DNA of 64,000 nucleotides, taken from NCBI GenBank assembly GCA_025084515.1, contig JAJAGP010000339.1:62001-126000 (forward strand). Reading direction: 5' to 3'. The stretch is from Ancistrus triradiatus (Eukaryota > Chordata > Actinopteri > Siluriformes > Loricariidae). Positions 36,001 to 50,000 of this stretch are shown one piece after another (the stretch's first letter is position 1; each line of letters opens with the position of its first letter). Made by a program: the position numbers and the translations under genes. Below the pieces are notes generated by a model, which searched no databases, was not told where the DNA came from, and worked only from the letters and a program-made list of their open reading frames with translations.

Positions 36001-37922
36001 CAGAACTTCACTGTTTAGGTAGCTCCAGACTCAAATCCCCCATTAGGAGGTCAATGTCACACCAGAAACAGTCACACCAGACTTTTTCTCAGCCTTTTAG
36101 CCTCATTATGTTTCCTTGGTTTAGTGGGGGGCAGGAGAAATTTGGTGGTTCAATAATTGTCTAATGTCAGCTAGATAGGTGATTTGTGTTTTACATTAAG
36201 AGAGCAACAATACTGCCTCAGGTGTGACAGGTGCAAAACCAAATTTAGCAATGATAGTGTTATGGTTTGCCATATTTAAAAGGAATGACGAACCGTAAAA
36301 ACTGAAAAATAAGGTTTGGGACCCAAATGCAGTTAGCTCCAGGTGGTATTAATGAACTGAAATGAACAAAAGAAAATAAACAATAATTAATGAAATACAA
36401 ATAAATAAATGACAAAGAAAAACTGAGCCTCTGCATGAAAGGCAAAGATCAGTGAATCTGCTGATCTGACACCGAAGCCCAGGACTGCGCTGCTGAGCGT
36501 GAGCGCTTCGGTAGCGTCAGGCGGCGTGAGTAGGAAGAAGGAAGCGGGAGATCGCGGTGGAATGAATGAAAAGCGAAAAAGCTTCCCCTACGCTAAATCT
36601 ACTTCCCTAATAAACAGGTTACCTCACGCTTCCCAGCACTACGGGAACTGAACCCCTTGACGGGCCCAGTTCGTCCTCTTTCCCTCACAAAATAATAAGA
36701 GCGTGAGACGGGTGAGGTCTCAGAACTACAAACACCTCAGAACACCTACTACGACTGGCGAGGCTCTTAAATAGCCAGAGTAGCAGGTGTTGTGTATTCC
36801 ACCGCAATCAGGCAGCTTACCGACAGGCGTGCCCGGTTGCGGCGGCTGCCAGGGATCCTACTGAGGAAGACTAGTCCAATGCTGCCCTCTAGCATCGGTA
36901 ACTAGGACCTCTGATAGATACATACATAAATTGAAACTGTTTTTATTACCGCATCTTTTACAATTCAAGTAGACCGCCGCTTACACCGCACAAATATCAT
37001 ATGCATTTGGTCTGACCTCTACGTATCAAAAAATACCACTTCCTGTAATAGTGCATTCATATGATTTTCCAGCTGGCTTTGATCAGAAAGCTCCCTTATA
37101 CTTACCCCATGTCTTACTGTAAAAGAGTGTTACTATCTAACATCTTAGTGAAAAGCTGGAATTGTGTATGTATGTGTGAGAACGATGGACATTTATTACA
37201 TTGTGGGGACATCTTGCTGGTCATCATGGGGAAAACTGCTTTTTTTTACAAAACTGGTAACTTTCTTTTGAAAAACCAAGAGATTTTCTTTGGGTTACTG
37301 AGGTTAAGGTAAGGGTTAGGAGTATGTGTAGCTGTAGCTTTAATCTGCCACAGTAACCATTATTAATGGAAGGTCCCCCCAATGATAGAGATACAAACGT
37401 GTGTGTGTGTGTTTCATGAAATTCCTTTGCCTGTGAGAGGCTGACTAGGTTTGCTGTGTGGTATTCAGTGCCCTGCATTTGACCTTGTGAGTCTTTGAGG
37501 CAAATTTTACAAGAAACTCACAGCATTTCCTGCAGTGGGAGATCGTGTAAGTGTTGGGTTTCTGCTGATAGAATAATGATACAATAGGTTTCAGGCTAGA
37601 GAGTTAGTGAATATTAAAAGACAACATTTTATACTAACATATCATACTATATATTTAATAACAGAAATGGTGGTAGTAGGTTAATGTACACAGTTGTACA
37701 ATATTAAAATGTAACTATTTATGAGAAGAAAGTAGGAGAGAATTTGGATTTGTTTGGGTCTCTCAACAATTTGCTCATGTTTCTTCACATTTCAAGAAGT
37801 ATTCATCAGACACATCCTTAAAGTGAGTTTGTGTGTCTGCCTGTGTGTGGGGGCTGAGTGCCCTTTAAACATCCGTCGGTCTGTCTGAATTAAAAGCTGG
37901 TATAAATCAATGCATTAATAGT

Positions 37923-37968
<46 letters not shown>

Positions 37969-40900
37969 AGTGATGTTTCCACCAAAGGCCTGAGTGCATG
38001 TTAGAAAGAGAGCAGAAGTTTGTTTCTCTACCATTGTGGGGACCTTCTCTTGACATAATGATTACTGTAGCTAATTTAATTAATGCTACATGTAACTCTA
38101 ACATCAGTAACCTTTGCAAAAACAAATATTTAACTCTTTTGGTTTTTCGAAAGAAAGTTACAGTTTTTGTAAAAAAAATTATCATGGGGATCAGCAAGCT
38201 CCGAGCTTTCTATCATTGTGGGGACATTCGTTCCCAAAATGTAATATATCATGATACACACACACACTTGGTAAACGTGTTTTTGTGACGTTCCATTTTT
38301 GTAAGTATTGTTGTAGCTTATTAACGCTACTCTACATCTAAGCCTAACCTTAACCTCGGTAACCAAAACCAAAACTTTAATTCTTTTAGTTTTTCAAAGG
38401 ACTGTTGGAGTTTTTGTTAAAAAAAATCTTATGAGCATCAGCAAAATGTTTTTACAAGGTAAATAAATATCTCACGCGCGCGCAACACACACACACACAC
38501 ACACACACACTACCTCAATGCTCTGAGGTTATTCTCATCGTGATGTTTCACTCTCCATTATTCTTTTTATTGCACATCCCATTAGTTGTGGTTGTTTATT
38601 CAATTATTTATTCATTCAATAGTTTTGGCAAATTATTCCAAGTTACATAAGTGTCATTAGTAATGAATTGATCAATGTAATAAACCTTAATGGGAACTGC
38701 TAAATGGGGGCATTATTACGTACATATCAATATTTACATTGGTCAGGCGTAAGGAAGTTTTCACCTCTGGCTAATTTGTCCCTGGAGATTGTCATGTTCT
38801 CCTCGTGTCTGGGCTGGTTTTATTCAGTATTCTGCTTTTTCCTACCTGGCACAGAGATGTTAAATAGTGTAAATAAGTAATTGAGTATGTTTGTGATGCC
38901 CTATTCGGAACTGTCAGCCTCTCCGAGGTGAATTTCTGCCTTGTGGGCAGTTTTTCTTTTACCCTCCACAACCCTCACCAGGAAAAAGCAGTTACAGATG
39001 ACGATTAAATGAGTCCTGTGTTTGTTTGTCTGTATCCAGTGCATTAACATTCTTTGTGATGGTTGCGATAGTGAGGTTCAGGATGGCAGGAGGAGTGTCC
39101 CCACTACAGGGAAGACCGAGACCGAAATAAGTAAGATAAGTTGAGTAAGGCAGACTGAGGAAGGGGATAGGAGAAGAGACAAAGAGTGACTGAAACAGTG
39201 CCTGGGCAATAGATGAAAATCAGATGCAGTAAGACTGAGAGAGTGAGAGTTGACATCTGTTTAAATATTTGTCATTTCCTGTTGAAACTCCACATTGATC
39301 TTATTTAATGTTCTTTTCTGGTGGGTTGTTTGGGCGGTGGCGTGGTTGACAATGAGCTGGGAGAGGCAGAGTGAGAGAATCGAATTCCCCATAATCCTCT
39401 GAGGCCTCATTACGGAGTCCAACTCTTGCACTCCTCCCGTAGTCTGCACTCTGCATCACTGCATCTCCACCTGCACACACTGCTCGTACACGTTATAACC
39501 CTGACATTGCTTCTGGGGGTGATTGCACAAATGTGCCAAGGACTCTTCCTGGAGTTCTATGATTGTTTGTGTATAAGCTACCCCTACCAAATAGATTAGA
39601 CTTTGTAGATATAATATTTTACACTGTAAAAATAGCGCTCTAGATGTTTTGAGTGGAAAGTGACCAACATCACAATACCCAGACATTGATTGATTTTCTT
39701 TAACAGCATGTTTTGTCCAGCTTTATTCCTTAAGTGTTCAGTGACACCATTGGTAATGATTATACTTTCAAAAATCTAACATTTTATAATAAATTTAGGC
39801 AGATATAGTAGAGGTTATCATATGTACATATGCATTAAATGTGTCAAAGAGGTATACTGTCCCTTTTCATAGGGGAGTGGGGGAAGCACTTTACACCCTC
39901 TTGAGGCAAGACCCAGTGTCTAATCAGACCTGTAGACCTGAGACATAACTGCAGGTCGGGTTTTGCATCAATCCGACATTTCCATCTGGGTGCATTATTT
40001 ATTTCATTATTTATTTTGACAATGAGTGTATTTATGAGACATATCCTTAAAATGGGTTTGTGTGTCTGTCTGTGTGCCTGTGTGTGGGTGCTGAGTGTCC
40101 TACAGCTTTAAAAAGCCTCCTTCTGTCTGAATCAGTGAGTGTCTGTGATCAGGATATTAGTTTGGTATATTTTTATTGATTTGCAGTAAGTCTTTCTTTA
40201 ATGGAATAAGTGCATATCCTTAGTATTCCTTTATGTTGTCACTGCTGTAAGCTACAGACATGTATGGCTTAAAATAGATTTTTGTTATAGTTGCTAAAAG
40301 CACAAGAATAGGTTTAGCTTTAAATAGCAATGGACATGGGTTGTTATACTTGCTGATTGGATATGTGGGGGAAATAGGTGGGCCTAGTTGTTACCAGGCA
40401 ACTGACTAGATGAAAACAGTGCAGATGAGCCATGCATCTTGCAGTTTATTTTATCCTCAGACCTGGTATGGCCATTTCATGCCAGTCCCACATTATGCAT
40501 GCTGGTACTATAACTGAGAGTCTTTATAATCTTAGCAACTGCTTCTTCTATCTTTTCTACCTTTGTTTTATAACATACAGCTGTGATCCAGAGTCTGTGC
40601 GCAACAGAGAATTGATTCCTCTGCCTTGTGTAATTTTCTGGCCAGTGAAGAATGTGGGCATCCTCCCAATCCCTGCAGAATAACATAATCCAACACAACA
40701 CCGCTAACAGCTAGCAGGAGGACCAAACCCAACATAGCTCAGCCAGCTGTTCCAATGACAGAACTGTATGTGAAAGAGAAGCGGAGGTCATCACCATGCC
40801 TGCGTCAGACCATAATATATTTATCCGAGATGATTTGCGGTGTCCAGTGTGCTGTCTGAATGAGATCCTCACCCTCCAACAGTCTGGCGTGAAGATGGAA

Positions 40901-41032
40901 CGATAGCCTCTTCTTGTTTTTTCAGATGTCTTTGGTGTAGCTTGTTTATTGAGCAGTGGTGTTAGTGTATTTGTACTACTACTACTAGTAGTAGTAGTAG
41001 TAGTAGTATTCATAATAACAATGGTAATAAAA

Positions 41033-41099
<67 letters not shown>

Positions 41100-44000
41100 A
41101 CACACACACACACACACACAGAGTGAACGATACATAAATTCCTAATGTCCAGGTATTAAGGGAAATATTGGCATCTAAAAGCTTGCATAATAGAAAGTTT
41201 TGTTTGCAATTATGTCATAAATTACATAGTTAACAATTATTAAGTGCTTGGTCCTAACTGGCCCTTCGCATGCACACAGGACTGTGAGAATGTCATATCC
41301 TGCCCTCTGCTGCTCTGTTACGTAAAAGCATTTGTGACTGGGAAATCTGCCCATTTCAGCAACAAAATGAAAACAAGACTGCTGTCATAAAGCATACTGC
41401 AAGGGAAGGGAGCCACCGAAACTCTGCCCTTTTGGAAAATAATGAGGTTACAATATTGGTATTTAGCTGTAACGTAATGTAGAACTGTTTTATTGAGAAT
41501 GAGCTGAAGTCTGATCCATGGGTGAAGGAGATACAAGGCAATAGTTATGTTTAATTTCTGATTCTCCCAAAGGCCTCCAGAAAATAATACAGCGGTAAAA
41601 GACGAAATGAGTGGGTATAAGGATTTATGGTCTGTTAGTATGTAACTCAGACAGGTACACATTTCCTTTCTGAACAAATTGTCTGGAAATCAGTACAGCT
41701 TAACCTTTTAAGACTGACACCAGAAACCAGAAGTGCTTTGGCATTCTGTGAAAGTCAATAGTAATCAGATTTCTCAATCCACACAGCTGATGGAGTGGAT
41801 ATTGTATTGTATGGAGAGATGTTCTAAGAGGTATTAAAATCATGAAGTCATCTGTATGATTTACCAACCTCTAGTATGTTTCGATATGAAATGATTCTAG
41901 GATTGTGACCTTTTTTAATGGATTACAATAAAAATAGCTAAGTGGGCTGCCTTCTAGTGGAGATGGTTGCAAAAACGTGGATGGGTAGTTTGTGCTGAAG
42001 TGCTGAATTAATACTATTAAATGCTGCAAACAGCAAGACAATCTGGTGCACTCACACAAGAAAATTCACACTTTGTGCCATAGAAAATAGACAGACAAAA
42101 TCACAGAATATCATCTTTAGGCTATATTAAGTAAGAACTTTGTTTCCAACTGTTTAGAAGTTTGAACATTATATTTTTTGTTGTTCGTGTCTTGGAAAAT
42201 GTTTTCAATTCACGCAAACTGTTGAAGGCCCTAGCTGAAATACATGCCCTCATAAACTTGTTTAAATCTCACTTAATTCATTGTTTGAATTATCCAGATT
42301 TATGCTTCATGCTTTCTGGCTCTGTTGACAACATAATGGTATTGCATGCTTTGTGGAGTTCTAGGATATTGTATCTAGTATATTCTTGCAAGAACTCTTA
42401 CAGGAGAAGCTTAAAATTAGTTGTATAAGTCTGATTAGCAGTTACATAATGTAGTATGGGTGCCCATGGAGGTTCTGTTGTTTATTTAAGGGTTCACATA
42501 CTTTTCCAGACTGGACTGTTAATAATTAAGTGGTGTGTTAAAGACGTACAAAGGCGTGCAGTTGTTTGTGTTATTGGGATTAATACAATTTTCTATTATT
42601 ATGAGTTGAATAAAGATTATACCACATTTGAAAATTAAATAATGGAGATATACAGGAAATTCGAAAAGGGTTATAAACGTCTACTGCGTTATGTATCATC
42701 TGCTTTAAAAATAATCCAAATTTCTCTGCTGTACTCCTTCACTCCTTTAGATGGCAGCAAGATTCACTTAATCATTTTCCACAATGCTACGTCAAACTAC
42801 TGTATGTGACAATGACTGATTACAAAGTGGGGAGGTTTTGTGTGTCCATGCCCATGATGTGCATTGCTCTGGATTTTGCTGAACTGAAGTTAGGTGAACT
42901 TCACGATATTAGGAGAATATCTGCATATTATGCAGAGCTGTGCTGCTTTTAATGGTTGTGAATCAAAAAAGCAGTTGCATGGATAGACATCGGACCCCGT
43001 AATATGATTTTCTAATTTAAGGCCAAGTTTTAATCTAGGTTTAACACTTTACTAAGTACGTACTTCTAATTCTGTTCTAACTGTAATCCCACTGTCCAGT
43101 GTTAGCCAAAGAAGAATGGGTTCTCCTTTGTGTTTCTTGTGGACTCCAAAGGTTTCTTCAAAGGAAGATTTTCTTTATCAGAGTTGCCTTCAGCTCTCAT
43201 TTGGAATATCCATATAGAATGCTGGTTTATGATAAATAGTGTCATAAAAAGCAATATATATATAGCAGGAGATTGGTGTTTACAAACGAATGACCAGCTG
43301 CCCTTCACTCTCTCCTCTTATTCAGGCAAGCAATGGAGCCGTCTCGAGCCAATGGACACCATCTTTGTTAAGCAGGTGAAGGAGGGAGGCTCTGCCCACC
43401 AAGCTGGACTCTGCACAGGTAAGGACTCTGAATCATCACAACTGCAGTACTACAACAGCCATGGTATCTGACAAGGTAATATATGGGTTAAGTAGGTGAA
43501 TTACTTTCATAACAAGGATAATAACCTTATGGGACCACAGACAAATGTACAAGTATTCATTGTCTGAATGGATGTTATGCAGCACATCAGTGATCCTATG
43601 GAATGAATCCACATTTAGTATTATTAATCATGGGTGCAAAATGATGATCTTGTGGGCATCAAATAATGATATTAGCTTCAAGTGATCAAAAGTGGACACC
43701 AGTTGATCAAAATGAAAAATTGTCTGGCAAGTGACAATGTCACCAAGTGACTGTTTATGTGGCACCAGCAGATTAAATATACTGTCATATACTGAGTGAT
43801 CAGTTGATGGATAATCGATTGCTTGTGTACCAAGTGCCAAGTGATTGGTCAGTGTTATCAACTAATAGATCATGGACACCAAGTAATTGATCAAAGGCAC
43901 AGTTATAGATAACACTGTATTTTCATGAAATATATGGTTATTGAAGAAAACATGAGCATATTAGGGACCGTGCCACCAAATTACCGGTACTATAGCTGAT

Positions 44001-47000
44001 TAATTACTAAATAAATAGAAAGTGATTGAACATGTGATTAATTATAGAGCACTAAATGTTAATATGTAACAATAAATTCTTCCACAGATTGGTCATGGGT
44101 GCCATGTGATAATCAGTACTATTTAAGTGTTTTTTTTTTTTAATAAATTTTGGGTGAACAGTGATTTTGTTCTGGATATATAAATATAAGCATTCATGGG
44201 AATCAACTGAATGGTTGTTTACAACATTAACTGATTGAATGATTGATCATGGGCACCGGCTGATCGTTTGCACCATGGTGTTTTTGAGCGTTTATTATTG
44301 ATGGTGTATAGTTAAGATTTTAGTCCTTTTTTGCTTGGTTTGAGAAATTTCAGCTTGTTGTATTCTCTCTTTGGTCTCATATCTTTCCCATGCTTCCTTT
44401 ATCTTGCCTAAATCAGTCTTTCTCTAAGTGCCTTCCTGTCTGGCCCATCTCTTGTGTGATCAAGATCTTATGATCTTGTCTGTGTTCTAGTCTAGCTTTG
44501 GGAGTTTAAAGAGACCGACTCGGTGACTCCTTTTTGTGGCAGCCATAGATTAACACTTTGGTGACCCATGTGCTCTAAGTGGATACATATTTTTTAAGAA
44601 AAAAAAGTATGAAAACTCTCTAAGGTCAGTGTTTCATTCTCTTCAGGTGACCGTATAGTGAAGGTGAATGGGGAGAGCATAATCGGGAAGACCTATTCAC
44701 AAGTGATCGCCCTCATACAGAATAGGTAACAGATCTTAGTCATACTGGATTAGCATTTCTCATTCTAATTTTCTTTCTTTTTGTCTTCCTAGCTCTGTAT
44801 TTCCCTCTATTTTATAACTCACTTAGAGTCACTGTTTTTGACTCAGTTTTTCCTTATTTTTTTATTTCTTTACTGTTTTCTTTTAGTTTGCATTCCTTCC
44901 TTACATGTATTTGATTTATTCCTGATTTATTTGTTTTATAGTTGCTTTATTTTTCCGTCTAGCCCACCATTTCAATTGTATTCTCTCTTGCCCTCATATA
45001 TTTTCATCTTGTGGATGAATCACCCTGTGAGTTATTTTTTCAGTAAAGCTGAAGGTGTGGCGTTTTTACACAGAGCTCGTCTTTTCCTAATTTTCTCTGA
45101 ACATTTCCCTGTTTTATTTGGAAATTTCATAAGAAATTCCCTCTTGGCATTTCAGTGTGACGAGCTCGTGTGTTGCCCAACACGCACTGTTCTGTGTACT
45201 CTAGTCTGACTGAATGTTCACTAAACCCTTTGTGTTTTTTATGCTTTCTGCTTGCAGCGACACATCTCTGGAGCTCTGTGTGATGCCTAAAAATGAAGAC
45301 ATTTTACAGTTGGTGGGTTTTATACACGCTTTCGAATAGATCGTGTAATTGGCTTGCACTGAATAGAAATAGTTTGATTGAGCATCTTCACCCTGACATT
45401 TCTGTGCTTAAAACAGTAGTGGTGTGTGTTTAGAGTCTGCTTTATCCTGCACTACATAAGCAGCTGTAGTATCTGCTGATCTTTTCCTCCTGTCATTTCT
45501 CAATGCTCCTGTCATTTTTCTTTTCCCTCCCTGGCTCTGGCTGCAGTTCACCCGGGACATTACAGCTCTGGTAAGCAGGTTTTAACTCTTCAGCTGTTAC
45601 ATATGTTTCCTGCTGTCAAATACAAATCTTACTGCCATCAGTGGAATGCCAGGGTCTGCCTTACTTTGTTCCACCCACTGTAATTTGTTTTGAATTAAAG
45701 GTAACTTCATGTGTTTGTTGTGCATATCCATACATTGCTACTTTATATTGGATAAGCAGATAATGGAGGGACTGAAGGATGCATTGACAGAGAGATTGTG
45801 GGAAATGCATCTTTCAGCAAGGAAAGAAAATAGCAGGAAGTGTTGGAGTGAGATTGAGATGGTTGGATGTAGAGAAGCAAGATAGTAAAGATGGGAAACA
45901 AAGAAATATGATCAGAGACATGACTGGAATAAGTCGAGGAAGTACAGAAAGGGGGGGATGGAGAGATGTATCATGAAGTGGGTGAGATAAAGAGATAAAA
46001 GTAAGGAGTGTTGGAAAAGAAAAGACATGAATGGAAGACAGAGAGATACAGAATGGATGGAGAAATGGAATGAAATATAGAAAAGAAATTAAAGAAAAAA
46101 GTAGAGATGCAGAAAGAGCAGTTGATGATGCAGTTTGGGAGATGAAAGAGACCAGAATTGAATGAAGGGATGCAAGGGGAAAATGGAGAAAGAGAAACTG
46201 AGGTATGATGGCTGGAGCTAATATATTGGGGAGCAATGCTTTATCCAAACCCGGTAATTGCATTACATACTTACATACAAAAGCTGCTTACACCTTCAAA
46301 CAAATAGGTCTAGGTATCATTGTGATATCCGACTCGAGTGTCAAAAGATCCTTTATGGTTAGGGCTAGGTGTGGAGGTGTCTGTGTAGCATTAATTAGCT
46401 ACAGTAATATTATGTCAGTGAAAAGTCCTCATAATGATAGAAAGACAAACGTGTGTGTGTGTGCACACTATATATCTACAACACACAAGTACTGCAAGGA
46501 TTGTTTTTATGCAGTAAAACCAGCTGTGCAGTTGTCAGATTATATAACTGTATTTCTTATCAGCTTGTAATTGTCTTGTCAATAGTTCAATAAACATCAG
46601 TAAACTGGCTTGAGAGAGACTGATATGTATTTTGTGAGTCAGACCTCTAATTACTACTGCTTCAAGTAAAGAGGGAGGAAGTAAGAGGTGTAGTGGTAAT
46701 GTAACACCTCAGGTAAAAGTGCAGCGGGGAAAGTCCACATTCACTTCACACTCCCTGTCACTTCTTCTGAGCTAGCGTAGCGCACACACCTGCCGAGTGA
46801 ATACACACACTCCTAGATTGACGCTACGCTTGAACATGGACACTGTCATGCCTCCACATTTACGAGAAGGATTGATCATTTGTCATTCTTGTGACTGGAG
46901 TATTTGATATTGTTGGATTAAGATGTTAGTGGAGGTGGTACTAGTTCGGTCCTCGTTTGTGGGTTCCACTGTCTCGCTGCAGTCAAAGGTTAGCCTTTAT

Positions 47001-50000
47001 CTTTTAATAGTTACTTGGTTTTGGTTATTTGGTGTCTGGAACTCTTACCTTTTTTCATTCTTTTGCTTTGTTTTAGTGTTTGATGTCTGCATGCATCTGT
47101 TACCTTTGAGTTTTCAGGATTGATGTTTGTGTTATTTATTCTGATTTTTCATCTAACTATATAACTGGTACTATTTACTGACTTTATTGCTCAGTCATGT
47201 CAAGAAACTACTAAAATGGTCTAATAACACTTTACCTTCATTACAAATCCCATGATCTATAAATAAACATGAATACTGTATTAATTTTTGAAGTCCCCAT
47301 CTGTCTTCCTGTCATTCCTACTAACAGACTGGCTATTGCTATATGCTAGCTTGTATTTGTCAAAACTATCTCCTAAGTCACAATATATTATTTGTCACTA
47401 ACATGAACTAAGCTAGCTATGGTACACTCTGGTTCTGCAGCAAGTTGTCAGCTATCACGGCATGTTTTAATAAATTCAGTGTTGTCTGAAACCCTCCAAA
47501 CCTCAATAATTGACATTAGCAATGCAACAGCTGTCAATCATGTAAGCATTTTTTGACTGATTTGAGTGCTAAGGTTTAATTAGTTGTCTTGTTAAATACC
47601 TGACGTCTTATTCCCTCATTTTCAGGCCTACTCTAAAGATGCATACATGAAAGGGAATGAAGCATACAGTGGGAACGCACAGAATATCCCAGAACCTCCT
47701 CCCATCTGTTACCCACGACTAGAGCACAGGACTTCAGGGATGACACAGCCCGAGGTGCTTCCTGCTCCATTGGGAGGTCAGGGGGTGGTGCCACAAGGGA
47801 CAGAATTAAGTTCAAGTCCTGATGTGGGCTATCATGGGGAAATACCTGTCTTTCAATCCCCTCCAGTATCCCTTCCCATACATGTCTGCAAAGCTCAGAC
47901 TGTCGCATGTGTGCATAGCAGAAATGTAGGGTTGACAGGGATGGAGATATCAGAGTCATCTCACCTGTTTAGCTCTACCCCCAACCCCAGGGTGGAGGAG
48001 GACAAAGGGCTTAATGCTGCTTCATCTGAAACACCTGCTTCAGTCTGTCTAATATCCCAAACAACTCCTCCATTTTCTTCTGGTAGGGGGACACAGTTAT
48101 ACTGCACACCAAAAAGACCACCAGAAACTGTCCCTTCACACACTCCATCTCATCCTGACATCTCTCTCACACCCCACTCGTTGTCTACCAGAGGGACACT
48201 GATACACTGCATGCCAAAAAGACAGGCCCCATCTCACCCTGACCTGAGCTCTACGTCCTCCATCAAACAAGGCTCATACATTTACAACTTTTCTCCTCTA
48301 GTCACTACATCAACTCCCTGCTCCCCACTACACCAAAACATTGACTGGAAAAATTACACCACCTACAAAGAATACATTGATAACAAACGCCTCTACACTT
48401 ATGGTAGCAGGACCATCCAGGAACGACTGGATACTATGCGGGCAGCAAGCCTTGATGATAAAACAAATGTAAATGGACCGCAACCTGGAGGGACAAGCCT
48501 GTCTCATGAAAGAGGTCTTGCCAGTCCTGGGGTTTCTTCACTACATGGCATCTCTCTGGAAAGACTGGAATCGAAGAAAGGAGTGGCTTCACGAGACTGG
48601 CGTCGGAGTGCATCACAGGACGCACTTTCTTTGTCCACCAAGACCACACACAAACCTCGGACACTATCTTGTGACTACTTGAGCAGGCAAGATGAACGTG
48701 GGGTGTCAGTGATGGATAGGAGAATCTATGGAAGAACAGAGACGGAAAAGAGAACAATTCTTTGCACTGAAGAGGAGGCCAGGGACTCCATTCAGTCAGG
48801 CATGTTAAATAAGGTGGAACAGTGTCATTGGACAATGGGTGGGTATTCTAGTTTGCCCAGGATTAACACTAAAAGTAAAGGTACAGATCACATTCTGAGC
48901 CACAGGGCTAATAGCCTCAGTGATGCTGCTGCATTTAGGCCTCGGCTTACCAAACAGACGTCCATATTAGATGACTCCTATGTAGCCAAAGCTCTTGCTT
49001 CCTTAAACTCAGGTGCCACCTCAGCCCTGGCAACCATGAAAGACCAAAAAGTTTTCCCAATACCCCATCACATGCCTCTTACAGGAAAACCTGAAAACCA
49101 TCCTGAAGCTACTGGCTCCACCTTTTGCCCTGACCACTCCAAAAGTCAAAGGACACTGCAGGGAAGTAAATTATTGGTTACTAATGGTTCGGTTCCAGAA
49201 GGTATTGAGGGTGCAGAGGCCACAGTGGTGGTGGTGAAGAGGGAGAGATTGAAGAGAGCAGGCAAGCATCCACTCAGACACCCATCGTACATCCAGGCCG
49301 TAAATGAGGGAGTGGGTGAAAAAAAGAAACTCACTGAGGACCCAACTTGCTGCATGGTTAATAACTCCACAACAGAGCGGTGCATACGACGGCTTGGAGA
49401 GGAACCGAAACTCTTATTATCTAAGCATCTGCACGACTCCCTCGAATCCATCCCGTTCATTGGTGAGAACCAAAATCTTATAACAATTAAAATATTGGTT
49501 TCATTCAACAAATTCAGTAACCTGCATTTACGCATGAAATGTTTAGTCTCCAGTTTCAGAATTATTTTTAAGCATCATTTTAAGTTTTGTGCACTGTCTC
49601 TTCTATGGCTGTTTGACATGTCTTTGCTCACAAGCTGAACACTGCCTTAGACTGCCTTAGACTTTATTTTTCCTAGAGCAGCCTTGTTGTGAAGAGTCTT
49701 GTACCTGCCATTATGGCTGGTGAGTTAAAAGGTTGCTGACCAATTAAAAATTGTATCCGCATTTGGCCAGCGGTAGGTGCTTTTAAGTGTAGAGTACTAC
49801 ACTGTTATTAGTACATATTGTCCTAAAATCACCACTTTCATAACACTTAATTCGTATTTAGATAAGATTAGATTCAACTTTATTGTCATTGTGCAGAGTA
49901 CTAATACAGAGCCAATGAAATGCTTTTTTTTTTTTAAATAAATTAAATGCAGTCACTCAAATGCCACATGGCAAATAAAAATTTACCTTGACCACATTTT

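Noticed and set aside
40711..41115. 134-codon minus-strand frame (TPDCWRVRISFRQ..., ILWSDAGMVMTSASL)
   Set aside because: Half of it is AT/ACT microsatellite; the other half looks somewhat protein-like, but I cannot link it to any family and there is no splice or start context.
43130..43325. In-frame upstream extension of exon 4 (MFLVDSKGFF...)
   Set aside because: The strong acceptor at 43325 and phase agreement with the 22-nt exon show that this is intron; the open frame is chance.
45814..46263. 149-codon minus-strand open frame rich in Leu/Ser/Phe
   Set aside because: It is the complement of the purine-rich tract; absence of stops follows from composition, and the 'hydrophobic' protein has no domain.
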